Assembly: GCA_963942565.1 (NCBI GenBank)
Contig: OZ012690.1
Coordinates: forward strand, 15,287,630 to 15,351,629
DNA from: Maea johnstoni
Lineage: Eukaryota > Annelida > Polychaeta > Spionida > Magelonidae
Direction of reading: 5' to 3'
Length of the DNA: 64,000 nucleotides
A program made the translations under genes and the position numbers. Of the stretch, positions 9,963-21,586 are shown piece by piece. How positions within the stretch are numbered: position 1 is the first letter of the stretch; every line of letters begins with the position of its first letter. Under the pieces are notes generated by a model. The model saw nothing but the letters and a program-made list of their open reading frames with translations. It did no database searches and was not told where the DNA came from.

Positions 9963-12156
9963 CAGGGCGTCCCAAAAAAAATGCAATCCTCCACTTTTTT
10001 CTCTTTTTTTTCTAAACAGCTTACATAACATCAAAAATGACTTCATGGTTGAAGAGAGGGATATCTTAGCGATAACCTGTTAAAGTTTCAACCAAATCCG
10101 ATCATCCATGACAAAGCTGTGATGCAAAGTTTGACCCCCCTATCATTTCACTCCAACGCAAGCTAAATCCAATGCATGCCTGTATACTGACCAATCCACG
10201 TACTAGCTTCTCCCTCTCTCCTGCCTGTCCCATTCAACTCAAAGGGGGTAATGGAAGTGGCAATTGCAATATTGACACATAAAGGAACCCATTCAAGCAT
10301 GAAGCAGAAGACAAAAGGGTTACTGGCTATTTATAGCTCACTTTCCCAGATCACCTTGGGTGTGGTCAGTGCTCTCCCTGACCACCTCAGTGACAGCATG
10401 GTGGGCCAGCAATTCACTCCCCAAGAAAGGGCCTTCCTTGTAAGGGTGTATATTGAAACTGGCAGCCACCAAGAAACAATCCGCCGTTTCCAACATGAGT
10501 ATCCTGGCAGACAGGCGCCTTCTCCCTCAACCATATGGCGTAATTACAACAAATACATTACCCATGGCACAAGTACCAATCGTAATGTGGGCAACTCAGG
10601 ACGCCCCAGAACTGCCCGATCACCAGCTAATGTTGCAGCAGTGCGCCAAGAGTTCAATGTCAATCCTCAATGCAGTGCCCGTAGAAATGACTTGCCCCAT
10701 ATCTCCCGCAGTTCCTTCAACAGGATAGCCCATCGTGACATTCAATGGCACCCATACCACATCCAAAAACGCCATGCCTTGAATCAAGGAGATAGTCAAA
10801 GACGTCTCAATTTTTGTCATTGGCTGGTAAATCATCCTGACCGTTTCCTCAGTGACATCATCGTTGGCGATGAAGCTGCATTTCACATGAACGGGGAGGT
10901 CAATTCATGGAATGTCAGGTGTTATGCTGAAAGTCGCAATGGCGTTCAAGATTTCACGTATGACATTCCTAATGATCAGCGGAAGCTCCTGGTATGGATT
11001 GGTTTAGTAGGGGACAACTCCATCATCGGACCCTTTTTCTTTGATGGAAATATCAATGGCGATACCTATCTCCAGATGATTAACCATCAAGTTGTGCCAG
11101 AACTTCAGAGGTACGGCATACAAGGCAATGGGGCTGTGCGCCGAAAGTGGTGGTTCCAGGATGGAGCCCCAGCACATCGAAGGAGAGATGTGAGGGATCG
11201 CTTACAGGAACTATTTCCTCATCGTGTTGTGGCTCTTGGTCATCAACCAGAGTGGCCAGCCAGGTCACCGGACCTTACTCCCTTGGATTTCTTTCTGTGG
11301 GGATATCTTAAAGAGAGGATATACCGCACTGCTCCAGCCACCCTCCAAGACCTGCGTAACCGAATCACCAGGGAGGTGCAAGCCCTGCGCCGTACACGCA
11401 TGGTTCGTAGAGCAGTGAGAGCAATGGCTCAAAGGGCACACAGGTGCATCGAGCTACATGGAGCTCAGGTGGAGGGTCGCGCCGGACTTCCTAATCACCA
11501 TTAATGTGTGATTGCAAGAACATTCCGAAGAGAAAATGATGAACGACTAATCTGTGACTTTGAACTTTTGTGAAACAGCATCGTTTTTATTTATTCCTGT
11601 GATATTTTATTTGTTACTCATTTGATTTTATAGTATGTGAAAGTGCCAAGTCCTGAAGCAATTACATTTTATTTATATATGATATTTTGCCAAAAAAATG
11701 TGCTCTGCATCCTGTATCAATAGGTTTATAAGATGGACAGTACAGTTATTAAAATATGAATGATACATTACTTCATTATTTTTTGTATTTACTCACCCCC
11801 CCCCCCCCCCCCCCAAGTACACCGGTAAGATTGTTTCATGTTGTCATTAGCAAAATTTCATTTTGCATAAGCAAAGTAAAACTCTACTATTTATAGCATG
11901 CGGCTCTGGTCACTGGCTAGGTCACCTTCAATAGCAGTCTACACCATTGGATTTAGCTTGCGTTGGAGTGAAATGATAGGGGGGTCAAACTTTGCCTCAT
12001 AACTTTCACATGGATGATCGGATTTGGTCGAAACTGCAACAGGTTATCTCTAAGATATCCCTCTCTTCAACTATGAAGTCAGTTTTGACGTTACATAAGC
12101 TGTTTACAAAAAATAGAGAAATAAGAGGAGGATTGCATTTTTTTTGGGACGCCCTG
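9963..12156 (+). mobile_element. Mariner-superfamily transposon with 212-bp terminal inverted repeats
   Basis: Left repeat 9963-10174 and right repeat 11945-12156 are inverted copies starting CAGGGCGTCCC, with scattered mismatches only. The element is flanked by the TA duplication typical of Tc1/mariner (9961-9962, 12157-12158). It carries one uninterrupted transposase gene and a poly-C run near 11797-11814. A shorter derivative lies at 1019-1331. Intact reading frame, complete ends and clean target site suggest a young copy. Confidence 0.92.
10398..11504 (+). CDS. Mariner-superfamily transposase, DD41D by spacing
   Basis: Cut-and-paste transposase of 368 residues counted from MVGQQFTPQER. 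The frame stays open upstream to an ATG at 10251, but those 49 residues look unlike a domain. Order: N-terminal helix-turn-helix region of the DUF4817 kind (FTPQERAFLVRVYIETGS), a GRPR AT-hook-like motif near residue 69, then the DDE/D domain. Catalytic candidates are D158 (VGDEAAFHMNG), D255 (FQDGAPAH) and D297 (ARSPDLTPLDFFLWG). The gap between the last two is 41 residues, longer than DD34D mariner or DD34E Tc1. Nothing in the frame is broken. Family is firm; clade is inferred from spacing only. Confidence 0.92.
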   Translation: MVGQQFTPQERAFLVRVYIETGSHQETIRRFQHEYPGRQAPSPSTIWRNYNKYITHGTSTNRNVGNSGRPRTARSPANVAAVRQEFNVNPQCSARRNDLPHISRSSFNRIAHRDIQWHPYHIQKRHALNQGDSQRRLNFCHWLVNHPDRFLSDIIVGDEAAFHMNGEVNSWNVRCYAESRNGVQDFTYDIPNDQRKLLVWIGLVGDNSIIGPFFFDGNINGDTYLQMINHQVVPELQRYGIQGNGAVRRKWWFQDGAPAHRRRDVRDRLQELFPHRVVALGHQPEWPARSPDLTPLDFFLWGYLKERIYRTAPATLQDLRNRITREVQALRRTRMVRRAVRAMAQRAHRCIELHGAQVEGRAGLPNHH

Positions 12157-12740
12157 TAGTACCTAGATAAGGTGAGGTAGTAAGAAATGAACATACATGG
12201 TTCAAGTTGTAATTGATATGAGATAAGGTGTATGCAGATTGAATTGGTACTTGTACCTAAACGACACATATATTGAATTTTGGCAGATCCAAATTTAGTA
12301 AGATTTAGACATGATCTTGGATTGGCCAACTTTGGATGAAGCAGTTGAGAAAGTTATCTTTTTGGTAGTCAATAGTAAAAGAGGGAAGAGAGAAATATTT
12401 ATGTTTTAGTTTGAATTATTTTTTAAACCTTTTTTTCAAATATTGAAGAGCAATGAGTATATCAGAAAACTGGTTGTTGAACTTTTAAAATTGAGACCTT
12501 TATAAAGATGTGTCAGAAAGAAGCCGTTCATCCTGAATGTGTATAAAGAAAAGTAATAAAGATGTACCATGTTGCCTTAATTGGCTAATTATTATGAAAT
12601 GTTTATACTTTTACAGACATCTATTATAAATAATGTAATAGATACTTATATTTTGTTAGACAGGTAAAAGAATTGTAGGGCATTTTTCAACTCATTCTAG
12701 AAGCCAGAAAAGAATGTAATCAATCAAGGATTGCAATTAA

Positions 12741-12757
12741 CAGGTGCTGGAATCCAG
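12741..12757. repeat. Short perfect palindrome
   Basis: GTGCTGGAATCCAGCAC reads as its own reverse complement around a central base. It lies inside the 8994-13182 element and no function is visible. Confidence 0.5.
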
Positions 12758-13178
12758 CACCATAAGAAACATTACCAGTGTAACTTAATCTGTTGTGTTT
12801 GAATAATTATTTCTTTGTTTTGTTTTTCTAGTCTTTTTTACAAAAGAAAAGAATCTGTAACTTATATTCAAATTTCAGCATACTCAGAAGTATTCAGTAA
12901 CTTGTTTAAGTAAATATTTAACAATGATATGCAAGTAATTTGTCTCATGAAATTCACATCTTATTCAATAAACAAATATTCTAACAAGGCTCTAAACTTC
13001 TAGTTGAACACTTTATAAAAAATCATTGCCATCGGAAGTTGGGCTGGGCTGCTGTATTATCTGGGTCATCGGAAGTTGGGTAGCCCATCTTAAGATGGGC
13101 CAGCAAAATCCAGCCCAACTTCCGATCGGAAGTTGGGCTTGGCCCATCTTAAGATGGGCTGGATCGGAAGTTGGGCTG

Positions 13179-13182
<4 letters not shown>

Positions 13183-13262
<80 letters not shown>
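13183..13262. repeat. (TA)n tract, right border of the nested element
   Basis: About 80 bases of alternating TA directly after the GGGCTGCAAC end. Confidence 0.95.
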
Positions 13263-13264
<2 letters not shown>

Positions 13265-13649
13265 GTGGGTGCTTGTGGATGTGTTTTTGTAATATCTCAG
13301 GCTCTAACTGCAACACAATAATCTACATATGCACCTGAACAGTAAGTATAGGATACCAAAAACTACATATGGTTATGAGGGTTAGTGAGGAAAATTAGTA
13401 TTTTTCCCTTTATTAGAATCAGCATTTTCTGGGCAGTTAACAAGGAAATCAGCCATTAAATGTTTAAAACTGTTATAATGCAATCCCTTGCAATATATGA
13501 ATTTTTTTTTGGCTATGTCGTTTTTCTGGTTTGAGTACATCTAAATCTGAATTGTGGGTAAATATTTTCTAATGGATGATGTAAACTTATTACCTGTCAT
13601 ACTTTTGAAAATAACTTAGGAATGAAGCATCAATTTGCCAACTATTGCA
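13263..13649. other. Intergenic, nothing recognised
   Basis: AT-rich unique sequence between the (TA)n border and the LINE 3' end. Confidence 0.5.
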
Positions 13650-14145
13650 CCCTTTCCATATAAACATGCTCAAAGGCGCATTACATTCATTGTCAGAGGA
13701 TAGATGTTGATATCCACATAGTTATTTGATAAATACATCTTTGAACAGATGTGTTTTCAGTTGTCGTTTGAAGATTGCCACACTCCCAGCTGCCCGAGTA
13801 TTATTTGGGAGCTGATTCCATAGTTTTGGGGCAGAGGCACTAAATGATCTGTCACCGTAGGTTTTCATGGTGGTTTCTCGGCTTGCAGAGTGAGTTCTTG
13901 GATGTGGATCTCAGTGTCCGTTGTGGGACATACTCTTTCAGCAATTTCCCTCAGGTAAGAGGGTGCAGTTCCATGCAAACACTTGTACGCCAGGAGCAAA
14001 ATTTTGAATTCAATTCTCTTCCTGACTGGTATCCAGTGCATTTCCTTTAGTACTGGAGTGATATGGTCATACTTCTTTGTGAGCGTGACCACCCTGGCAG
14101 CATTATTTTGTACTCTCTGGAGCTTACATATTAGAAGGAGAGTTG
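13650..14145 (-). mobile_element. CR1/L2-like LINE, 3' end with C-terminal reverse-transcriptase tail
   Basis: The minus strand encodes LQRVQNNAARVVTLTKKYDH, then ITPVLKEMHWIPVRKRIEFK, then KILLLAYKCLHGTAPSYL. After one frame change near 13880 it continues with KTYGDRSFSASAPKLWNQLP and FKRQLKTHLFKDVFIK, then a stop near 13719. This is the standard C-terminus of CR1/L2/Jockey-type non-LTR ORF2. The following TAATGCGCCTTTGAGCATG is typical of the 3' UTR. It is 5'-truncated as most LINE copies are; the endonuclease and RT core are absent. Confidence 0.82.
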
Positions 14146-14505
14146 TAGATAAAGTTTTAATGAACAACTCTCCTTCAAATAGTTTCCTATCATTGCTTTT
14201 GTTAAAGAAGAATCACCAAAATACAGGCATGAATGGGATAAAAAAGAAGGTATTCATTAAAAAAATGCACAAGTGCAATTCATGAGAACATATGGTTATC
14301 TTGTCACTACATTACTTACATACAAATCCGCATACTTGATTTGGCATCACAAGAAGTCATCAAAAAATTCACATACCTGCAAAAGATAAAAAACATAAAT
14401 TTAGAACAAAATTATCATTAATATCATACCTGCACATGTAGTAGATAATCATTATAATTAACCACAGACACATTCGTAATTGAACAAAACAGGGGCAACT
14501 AACAT
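14146..14505. other. Intergenic with a MITE B scrap
   Basis: AACAACTCTCCTTCAAATAG near 14163 resembles the inside of family B. The rest is unassigned. Confidence 0.4.
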
Positions 14506-14750
14506 TTAACCCTTATACTGCTGTTGGCTAATTTGGCCAGTACACAATGATGCAAAAAAACACTTGATGAAAGATTGCAGGCAAAAGCATAGATAAGAAA
14601 ACATTTGATGGAGAAATGTTAATCAGGACATTATTAACAACTTTTCTTCAAATATTTAGTAAAGTTAATGTCAATTCCAAAATTATTTTTAAAAGTATCA
14701 TAGATCCAGACGATAATTGCAGGAGGAACTCTTAAGCCTTAATGGGTTAA
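14506..14750. mobile_element. Chimeric MITE: family A left end joined to family B right end
   Basis: Starts TTAACCCTTATACTGC and follows family A to about 14560. It then continues as reverse-oriented family B (ATTTGATGGAGAAATG, AACTTTTCTTCAAATATT) and ends CTTAATGGGTTAA. Confidence 0.65.
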
Positions 14751-15238
14751 AGGAGTGCCGTGCCTACCCTGGAACCCTTCCTGTGTTTGCATTTGCTGGA
14801 TGGTTCAATTAGGATGCATCCATTAACGAAGAAAAATTGAAAAACACAATAACACTCTTTTATGTTTACTTTTTGTCAGATGAACAGTCCACCAAAGCCA
14901 AATGAGTTATACCATCCAAAAATAGACTCAAGTAATTTATGTAATTCAAATTGCAGGTTATTTCAAGTAATGAGTAGTTCCTGTTAATGCAGCAGCATAG
15001 CATGACTGCCTCCTGATATAGCATTTTAATGCCTGTCATAAAGGATGACCAATTCACAACCAAAGCTCCCTCAAAGAAGTAAATCTGTTCAAAATTAAAA
15101 TTGAAAATAAAGCATTAATTCAAAAAGAAAATGAAAGAGCGTTGGTAGTTGGATTCTGATTAACATTTCTCTCTCTTTTGCTTTGGTTTTCTCAAAGAAA
15201 TATTATTGAAATGATAGCACACTGCAAGGATGAACTGG
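14751..15238. other. Intergenic, no gene seen
   Basis: Unique AT-rich sequence. The 65-residue open frame at 14866-15063 has no signature. Confidence 0.4.
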
Positions 15239-15471
15239 TTAACCCATCAATAATTAAGAGTTCCTGTAAAAAATTGTCTTTTGGATCTATGATATTTTTT
15301 ATGATAACTTTGGAATTAGAAGTGATTGGAAAATATATTTGAGGGAGAGTTGTCGATAATGTTCTAATAAACATTTCTTCTTCATCTATTTTCCCAGCTA
15401 TGCCTCTACTGAAAATCTGCCATCTAAAATCAACAGGCTGCTTTTAGGCGCTGTGAGCATTAATGGGTTAA
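15239..15471 (+). mobile_element. MITE family B, full length
   Basis: Begins TTAACCCATCAATAATTAAG and ends GAGCATTAATGGGTTAA; 233 bp, with AATATATTTGAGGGAGAGTT inside. Confidence 0.82.
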
Positions 15472-15859
15472 CGTAACTCTAATTGCAGGAAGTCTTCAAC
15501 AATGGTTAGTTCCTGGTATTGCCACTAGGGGCAGCAGTGCATGACTACAGCCAGTAATTACGCATATCTTATCGGAATCCTTTGACAGTACGCAGCCAGC
15601 AGAAGGATGCACAGAGCAAAGCGCGGCATCACACTTAAGAATGCATTACCCTGAATACCAAATGACAGGAAGCAACTTTTTCTTATAGGAAACGCACTTA
15701 GTGACCTTTCGACAGGTTGAACACGATGATGGATGTGCTCAAATGCTGAGCCGCATGGTAATGTGGGAATTGCATGAAATCTGGAGCAGGTACGCAATAG
15801 ATCAAGTAACCAGAGGCCGTGTTTGTTTCCATACCCTTACCATATAAAGCTTGGATAAC
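15472..15859. other. Complex single-copy island
   Basis: GC-richer, non-repetitive sequence (GCCACTAGGGGCAGCAGTGC, GCGCGGCATCACAC). No credible exon is visible. It may be regulatory, but only on composition. Confidence 0.25.
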
Positions 15860-16035
15860 AAGGAATTCCAAGGATTTTCCCTAGGAATTCCAAGGATTTT
15901 CCCTAGGAATTCCAAGGATTTTCCCTAGGAATTCCAAGGATTTTCCCTAGGAATTCCAAGGATTTTCCACAGGAATTCCAAGGATTTTCCACAGGAATTC
16001 CAAGGATTTTCCACAGGAATATCCAAGAAATTCCT
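15860..16035. repeat. 22-bp minisatellite (GGAATTCCAAGGATTTTCC)
   Basis: About eight tandem copies, the last three with CCACA in place of CCCTA. Loose relatives of this motif occur near 43680, 44640, 57330 and 58230. Confidence 0.92.
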
Positions 16036-16092
16036 TGGAAGTCTCTTTTACATTTGGTGAGGATAATAAAGTTTTAATTGCATACCCTGGAA

Positions 16093-16509
16093 TTAACTCT
16101 TCTAATGCTAAGTCTTCAAAACACAAGGAGGCAAAGATTTTTGAAAACCATCCAAACCCTGTCATGTTGGTATTCATTGGATAGCTCTCACCAAGATAAC
16201 TCTTATATGAGTACCCATGTGCCAGACTTTCAGTCATTTAACCCTTTCAGTGCTGAGGCTACTTTCATCAAAGGCACAAGAACGCAGACATTTTTGGAAA
16301 ACCATTAAACCCTGCCATGTTGGTATTCATTTGAGAGCTCTTGCTAAGTCCTCTCAGATGAGTACCCATTTACCAGGGTTTCGGTCATTTTTCAGGTTTT
16401 TAGCATCATTTTGTATTTGGCCAAATTAGCCACCAGCAGCATTAGGGTCATCAGGTTTTTTGGACCATTTTGTATTGGACAAATTCGCCACCAGAAGCAT
16501 AAGGATTAA
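16093..16509 (-). mobile_element. Nested pair of MITE family A copies
   Basis: A first copy starts at 16093 and breaks off at GTCATTTAA (16241). A second, nearly complete copy runs from 16238 to about 16447. The missing end of the first (TCAGGTTTTTTGGACC...AAGGATTAA) then resumes up to 16509, so one copy has inserted into another. Confidence 0.75.
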
Positions 16510-17040
16510 GGCACAGTGAGATTTTGTTGCCTGTATCCCATTGGCTGAATGCTGACACTTGTCTACAGGCTGATAGAGGTTATTCAAACCCTTCCAACAC
16601 TATAATAAGTCTACTTTCGTCGAATTTTAAAAACCATGCAATTAGACGCCAAAAATATTTCAACTTAAAGAATTTCCTTGTTAGTACTTTGAATCTATTC
16701 TTTCAGCAGAATTCAAAAAGGACTGAATAGTCCCACACAATTTGAGATTTTATTTTCATATTTTCCAAATTGCATGGATATGAGCAATATTAGAAATAAT
16801 CTTTTGGAAGACTATGCATAGCGCCATATTTCAATGCGTACAAAGAGGAAATAGGATGTTAATAGATAAGAAACAGAGAAATCATTGTGTTTTATGATTC
16901 ATAAATAAAGATAAGTATGCTATTTTTGGTATCATCTATCTAGAATAGAAATAAGTCAAAACAAGTATCACAGCAAAATTATCTGACTTGACTGAGTCAC
17001 TTAGGATACTCAGATGACTTAGCTAGGGTGGATACCAAGC
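16510..17040. other. Intergenic with a MITE A scrap
   Basis: ACCCTTCCAACACTATAATA near 16588 resembles a family A end. The rest is AT-rich and unassigned. Confidence 0.4.
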
Positions 17041-17245
17041 TTTATCATCAGCTTCACTCTGATACTCGCAGCTGATTGGTCAATAGCTGTTGGGTACTGG
17101 ACTGTATTTCATTGCTTCTCATTACTTGTCAATTTCAGGATGGGGATAAGTGTTTTATCCTCACTCTTGAAATCGAGGCTCAATGTTTTATCCTCCTTCG
17201 CCATGGTTACTATGGTTGACCTCAAGTTTACAGGTCACAGCCTCG
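17041..17245. repeat. ~205-bp direct repeat, copy 1
   Basis: Contains TACTCGCAGCTGATTGGTCA, GTGTTTTATCCTCACTC and ACCTCAAGTTTACAGGTCAC. It recurs at 17656-17857 just after a hairpin element. Confidence 0.85.
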
Positions 17246-17516
17246 TTGTTTTTTTATATTACAAGACACACAAAAAGAACAAAAAAAAAAAAAAAAAAAT
17301 TAAAATTTAAAAAAAAAATTAAATTAAATATATATTTTTTTTGAAAATATTAAAAAAAAAAAATTAAAAAAAATTAAAAAAGAAAAAAATCAAAAAAAAA
17401 ATCATTAAAAATTTAAAAAAAAATAAATAAATAAAAATTAAAAAATACAAAATAGAATTTTTTTATTTTTTTTTTAAATTAAAGAATTAAAAAAAAAAAT
17501 AACTGATGATAAAATC
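17246..17516. repeat. A/T homopolymer-rich low-complexity tract
   Basis: Almost only A and T runs, with no coding or structured signal. Confidence 0.85.
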
Positions 17517-17655
17517 GTTATCCCCCTTGTAAAAAAGGGATACGGCCTGGTATCTGCGTTCAGCCAGCCGTATCGCACTCGGCCTCCGGCCTCGTGCGAT
17601 ACGGCTGGCTTCTCGCAGATACCAGGCCGTATCCCTTTTTTACAAGGGGGATAAC
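17517..17655. mobile_element. 139-bp foldback (hairpin) element, copy 1
   Basis: Starts GTTATCCCCCTTGTAAAAAA and ends with its reverse complement. Pairing continues through GGGATACGGCCTGGTATCTG and GCCAGCCGTATCGCAC up to the centre (GGCCTCCGGCC), so almost the whole element is one hairpin. GC-rich against an AT-rich background. Confidence 0.85.
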
Positions 17656-17857
17656 TTATATTATCATCAGCTCCACTGTGATACTCGCAGCTGATTGGTC
17701 AATTGCTGTTGGGTACTGGATTGTATTTCATTGCTTTTCATTAAATGTCAATGCTAGGATCCGGATAAGTGTTTTATCCTCACTCTCAGTGTTTTATCCC
17801 ACTTCGCCATGGCAACTATGGGTTTGACCTCAAGTTTACAGGTCACAGCCTCGTTTA
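17656..17857. repeat. ~205-bp direct repeat, copy 2
   Basis: Copy of 17041-17245 with small indels. It directly follows foldback copy 1. Confidence 0.85.
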
Positions 17858-18025
17858 GAACCCTTGGCGACGAAAAAGAAAATGGCGGACATTCCTCTTC
17901 ACACCGCCGCCTGACTCGATTCTTTTGCCGTTTAAAACACTATTTGCGCATGTTAGTCTGCCAACATGGTGTATACATGGAAATATATGATGATAAATGA
18001 TATGATGATGGCTGATGATAAATTC

Positions 18026-18164
18026 GTTATCCTCCTTGTAAAAAAGGGATACGGCCTGGTATCTGCGTTTAGCCAGTCGTATCACACTCGGCCTCCGGCC
18101 TCGTGCGATACGGCTGGCTTCACGCAGATACCAGGCCGTATCCCTTTTTTACAAGGGGGATAAC
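18026..18164. mobile_element. 139-bp foldback (hairpin) element, copy 2
   Basis: Same length and sequence as 17517-17655 with only a few changes, preceded by a similar GATGATAAA(T)TCGTTATC context. It is followed by short direct repeats GGCATAACTAATTTATCCCA near 18189 and 18223. Confidence 0.85.
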
Positions 18165-18518
18165 TAATAGTATCTCACTTTCACACTAGGCATAACTAAT
18201 TTATCCCACTTTCACACAGGGGGGCATAACTAATTTATCCCACATGAAACATCCTTGATGCAATTTCAATATAGAATTCATATTCTGAATCAAGCCCTAT
18301 TTTCAAGATAAAGTCCATATAAAATATCATCCTTGCCATACAAATATAAAATCCTTATTTGAAATTGATACCTAAATTCCTGATTTACCAAACATGAATT
18401 GTCTTCAAGACCACAATTACTTAAAATATCGACCAAAATAAGGATATATAAGGATGTATATTCCAAATTAAACACCTACAGCACCTTATAAAATGGCTAT
18501 CAATTTCCAGCCCCTGAA

Positions 18519-18732
18519 TTAACACTGATGCTGCTGGTGGCTTATTAGGCCAATACAATATGATGCAAAAAAACTGAAAATGACTGAAACCTGGGCACAT
18601 TGGTACTTATATGATAGCCATCAGCGAGAGCTGTCCAATGAATACCCACATGACCGGGATAAGATGGTTTTCAAAAATCTTTGCGCCCTTGTGCTTAATG
18701 GCCGAAAGTAGCCTCAGCATTGGAAGGGATAA
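18519..18732 (+). mobile_element. MITE family A, full length
   Basis: TTAACACTGATGCTGC at the left, TTGGAAGGGATAA at the right. Confidence 0.8.
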
Positions 18733-19534
18733 AAATGCATCCCATGTGAATCGTCTTGAGCGCCATCTATTGGTACAAATACGAAACAAGAAACATGGGT
18801 TACACGCCATATGTTTCCCCTATTCAGAGCTGGGGAACTTTGGTATTTGGAAAAGTTGGCCCATCAAATCACCTTCTCCAGGGCAAAGACAATTTATGTG
18901 ATTCCGAACATCCAATCCATGTATTTACTGCCCGCTCCCAAACCACTGATTGAGAAGTGAATGTCGGTGAGTGTGTATTTCCCATGTGGGGTAATTTGCA
19001 ATGACTAAAAGATCCATCAGATTCCAATAAAGCTCCAATCAATACATTTGCATCCACCTCTCAAAACTATTGGCAGGCGGCAGAGAGGTCAAATTGCCCG
19101 TCTGACGCAAATCGTGCGGGGAGGTTTTTTGCCATTACCGATAAAAGTATATCGCGCGAGCCTCGAAAAGGGAGACAGCCAATGGGAGAGCAGGTAATTG
19201 GTCTCTCGAGCCAGGTGAGTGCGTCGGGAATTCGAGGGAAGTTCTCGTATCATCGCAAAAACATATGATGGTCAAATCAAATCTCTGACCAATACTTCCA
19301 CGAAGTACTATGAACTTAAATAAATGGCAGATTGAGAGGAGAAAGTAGATTTTGATGTAGGGATTGGCACTTTAAATTTTTTTCAAACAATACGATGCAA
19401 TATCAATATTTCCTTAATGACACGATACCTTAACGCTGCCTCCTGTGCTAATTTTAGCACTGTCAGCTTAGGAAGTTTTGCTAATAAACAGAGAACTGCA
19501 TTTATGCAGAGAAGTCCAAGTAGCAATGAAATCA
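18733..19534. other. Complex single-copy island
   Basis: CpG-bearing unique sequence, densest at 19070-19260 (CGTGCGGGGAGG, TATCGCGCGAGCCTCG, GGTCTCTCGAGCC). No splice-bounded coding frame is visible. Candidate regulatory DNA on composition only. Confidence 0.25.
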
Positions 19535-19805
<271 letters not shown>

Positions 19806-20244
19806 GCATACACATATATTTAACCTAAAATAATATGGTATGTTTATTAATTTTAATATGTTTTATCCCCATTTGATATCAATTTAGGTATCATATTGAG
19901 TACCGACACCTATCCCTAATATGACAAGCTCTTAAAGACTTAAAGGGTACCAGTGCACGCAGTCTTAATTGCATTCATATCACACCTCCTGTCAAAGTAT
20001 ACCAGGTAAAGAAGCCCATCTGCCTAAGCCTGGCGTCGCCTCCAGAACATTTTCTTTCCTAATGGTTGTATACTACTGCCCCATTTCCATTCTACGGCAG
20101 TTGTCCACACAATTAAGCGGATGTTTCATGACGGGTTAAAAGCCACTTCCCTACATAACTAGATGTGCTACTGCCCCCATTTCCGTAATGGCCTTGTGTC
20201 TATTCATTGTGTGCATGTCACTACAGAGCAGGCCGGGATTGTTT

Positions 20245-20838
20245 TATAGATGTACGAAAATGGTGGGGTTATTTTGGTTGAGTGGTTCCCACAATGTAGC
20301 ATGCTCGCTTATTAGCCATATGGAGTGAGTACTGATATTACACTGAGACCCCTTGTTTAACCACTAGCATACCATGCTTTCATCAAAAAATAATAACTGG
20401 TGATGAAAATGGTGGGGTTATTTTGGTTGAGTGGTTCCCACAATGTAGCATGCTCGCTTATTAGCCATATCGAGTGTGTACTGATATTACATGGAGTTCC
20501 CTTGTTTAACCACTAGCATACCATGCTTTCATCACAAAATATTAACTTGTGAGGAAATTGTTGGGTTATTTTGGTTGAGTGGTTCCCACAATGTAGCATG
20601 CTCGCTTATTAGCCATATGGAGTGAGTACTGATATTACATGGAGTTCCCTTGTTTAACCACTAGCATACCATGCTTTCATCACAAAATAATAACTGGTGA
20701 GGATATTGTTGGGTTATTTTGGTTGAGTGGTTCCCACAATGTAGCATGCTCGCTTATTAGCCATATGGAGTGAGTACTGATATTACATAGAGTTCCCTTG
20801 TTTAACCACTAGCATACCATGCTTTCATCACATAGTAT
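20245..20838. repeat. 149-bp tandem array, four copies
   Basis: Unit starts near GAAAATGGTGGGGTTATT (20256, 20405, 20554, 20702) and includes CACAATGTAGCATGCTCGC and ACCACTAGCATACCATGC. Confidence 0.92.
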
Positions 20839-20859
20839 AATAAAAATGACAATATAAGC

Positions 20860-21427
20860 AAAGATAGTGATAAGAATACAATTATGAGATAAATAAAATA
20901 ATATAAAAAGGAAAAACAATAAGAAAAAAAGAAGAGAAAGAAGGGAAAATGTGTACAAACACAACATTAGAAATTACATTAAATCATAATACTGATAATG
21001 ATGATTATTATAATAATACTAAAAATAATCATTAGACTGATGATAATGATAAAAAGTAATAATTATAATAAAAACAATAATAATTGTAATAATAATAATA
21101 ATATTGATAATAACAAAAATGATAATAGAATTATAATAATAATGATAATGATAACAATAATAGTAAAATAATGATAATAAAACTAATGATAATAATGATA
21201 ATGATAATAATGATAAAAATAATAATAATAATCTTGATAAAACAATAATAATAATAATAATAGAATAATAATGATAATAATAATAACAATAATAATAATA
21301 ATAATAATCATAATGATAATAATAATGATAACAATGATAATAATAATGATAATAATGTTGATAATAATATTAATAATAATAATGATAATAATAATGATAA
21401 TAATAATAACAATAATAATAGTGATAA

Positions 21428-21458
<31 letters not shown>

Positions 21459-21538
21459 AATAATGATAATAATAATGATATTAATAATAATCATAATAAT
21501 AATAATCATAACAATAGTACTAATGCGAAGAAGAATAA

Positions 21539-21586
<48 letters not shown>

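Larger units (their letters stand above)
8994..13182. mobile_element. Palindrome-rich element with inverted ends, flanked by (TA)n on both sides
   Basis: The left end GTTGCAGCCCAACTTCCGAT and the right end are exact inverted copies over about 21-24 bases, and remain similar for about 70 more. Both ends carry repeated copies of the palindrome CCCATCTTAAGATGGG and of the inverted pair CCCAACTTCCGATC/GATCGGAAGTTGGG. Two ~76-bp tandem units with ATACCAGGATGTAGGTC lie at 9145-9300. Each end touches a long (TA)n tract. The interior (9303-9960, 12159-13030) is AT-rich and non-coding apart from the nested mariner. It is probably a non-autonomous DNA element of about 2.0 kb before that insertion. The superfamily is not recognised. 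Confidence 0.65.

Noticed and set aside
13865-14167. Host protein of 100 residues
   Set aside because: The sequence is the C-terminal tail of a CR1/L2-type LINE reverse transcriptase.
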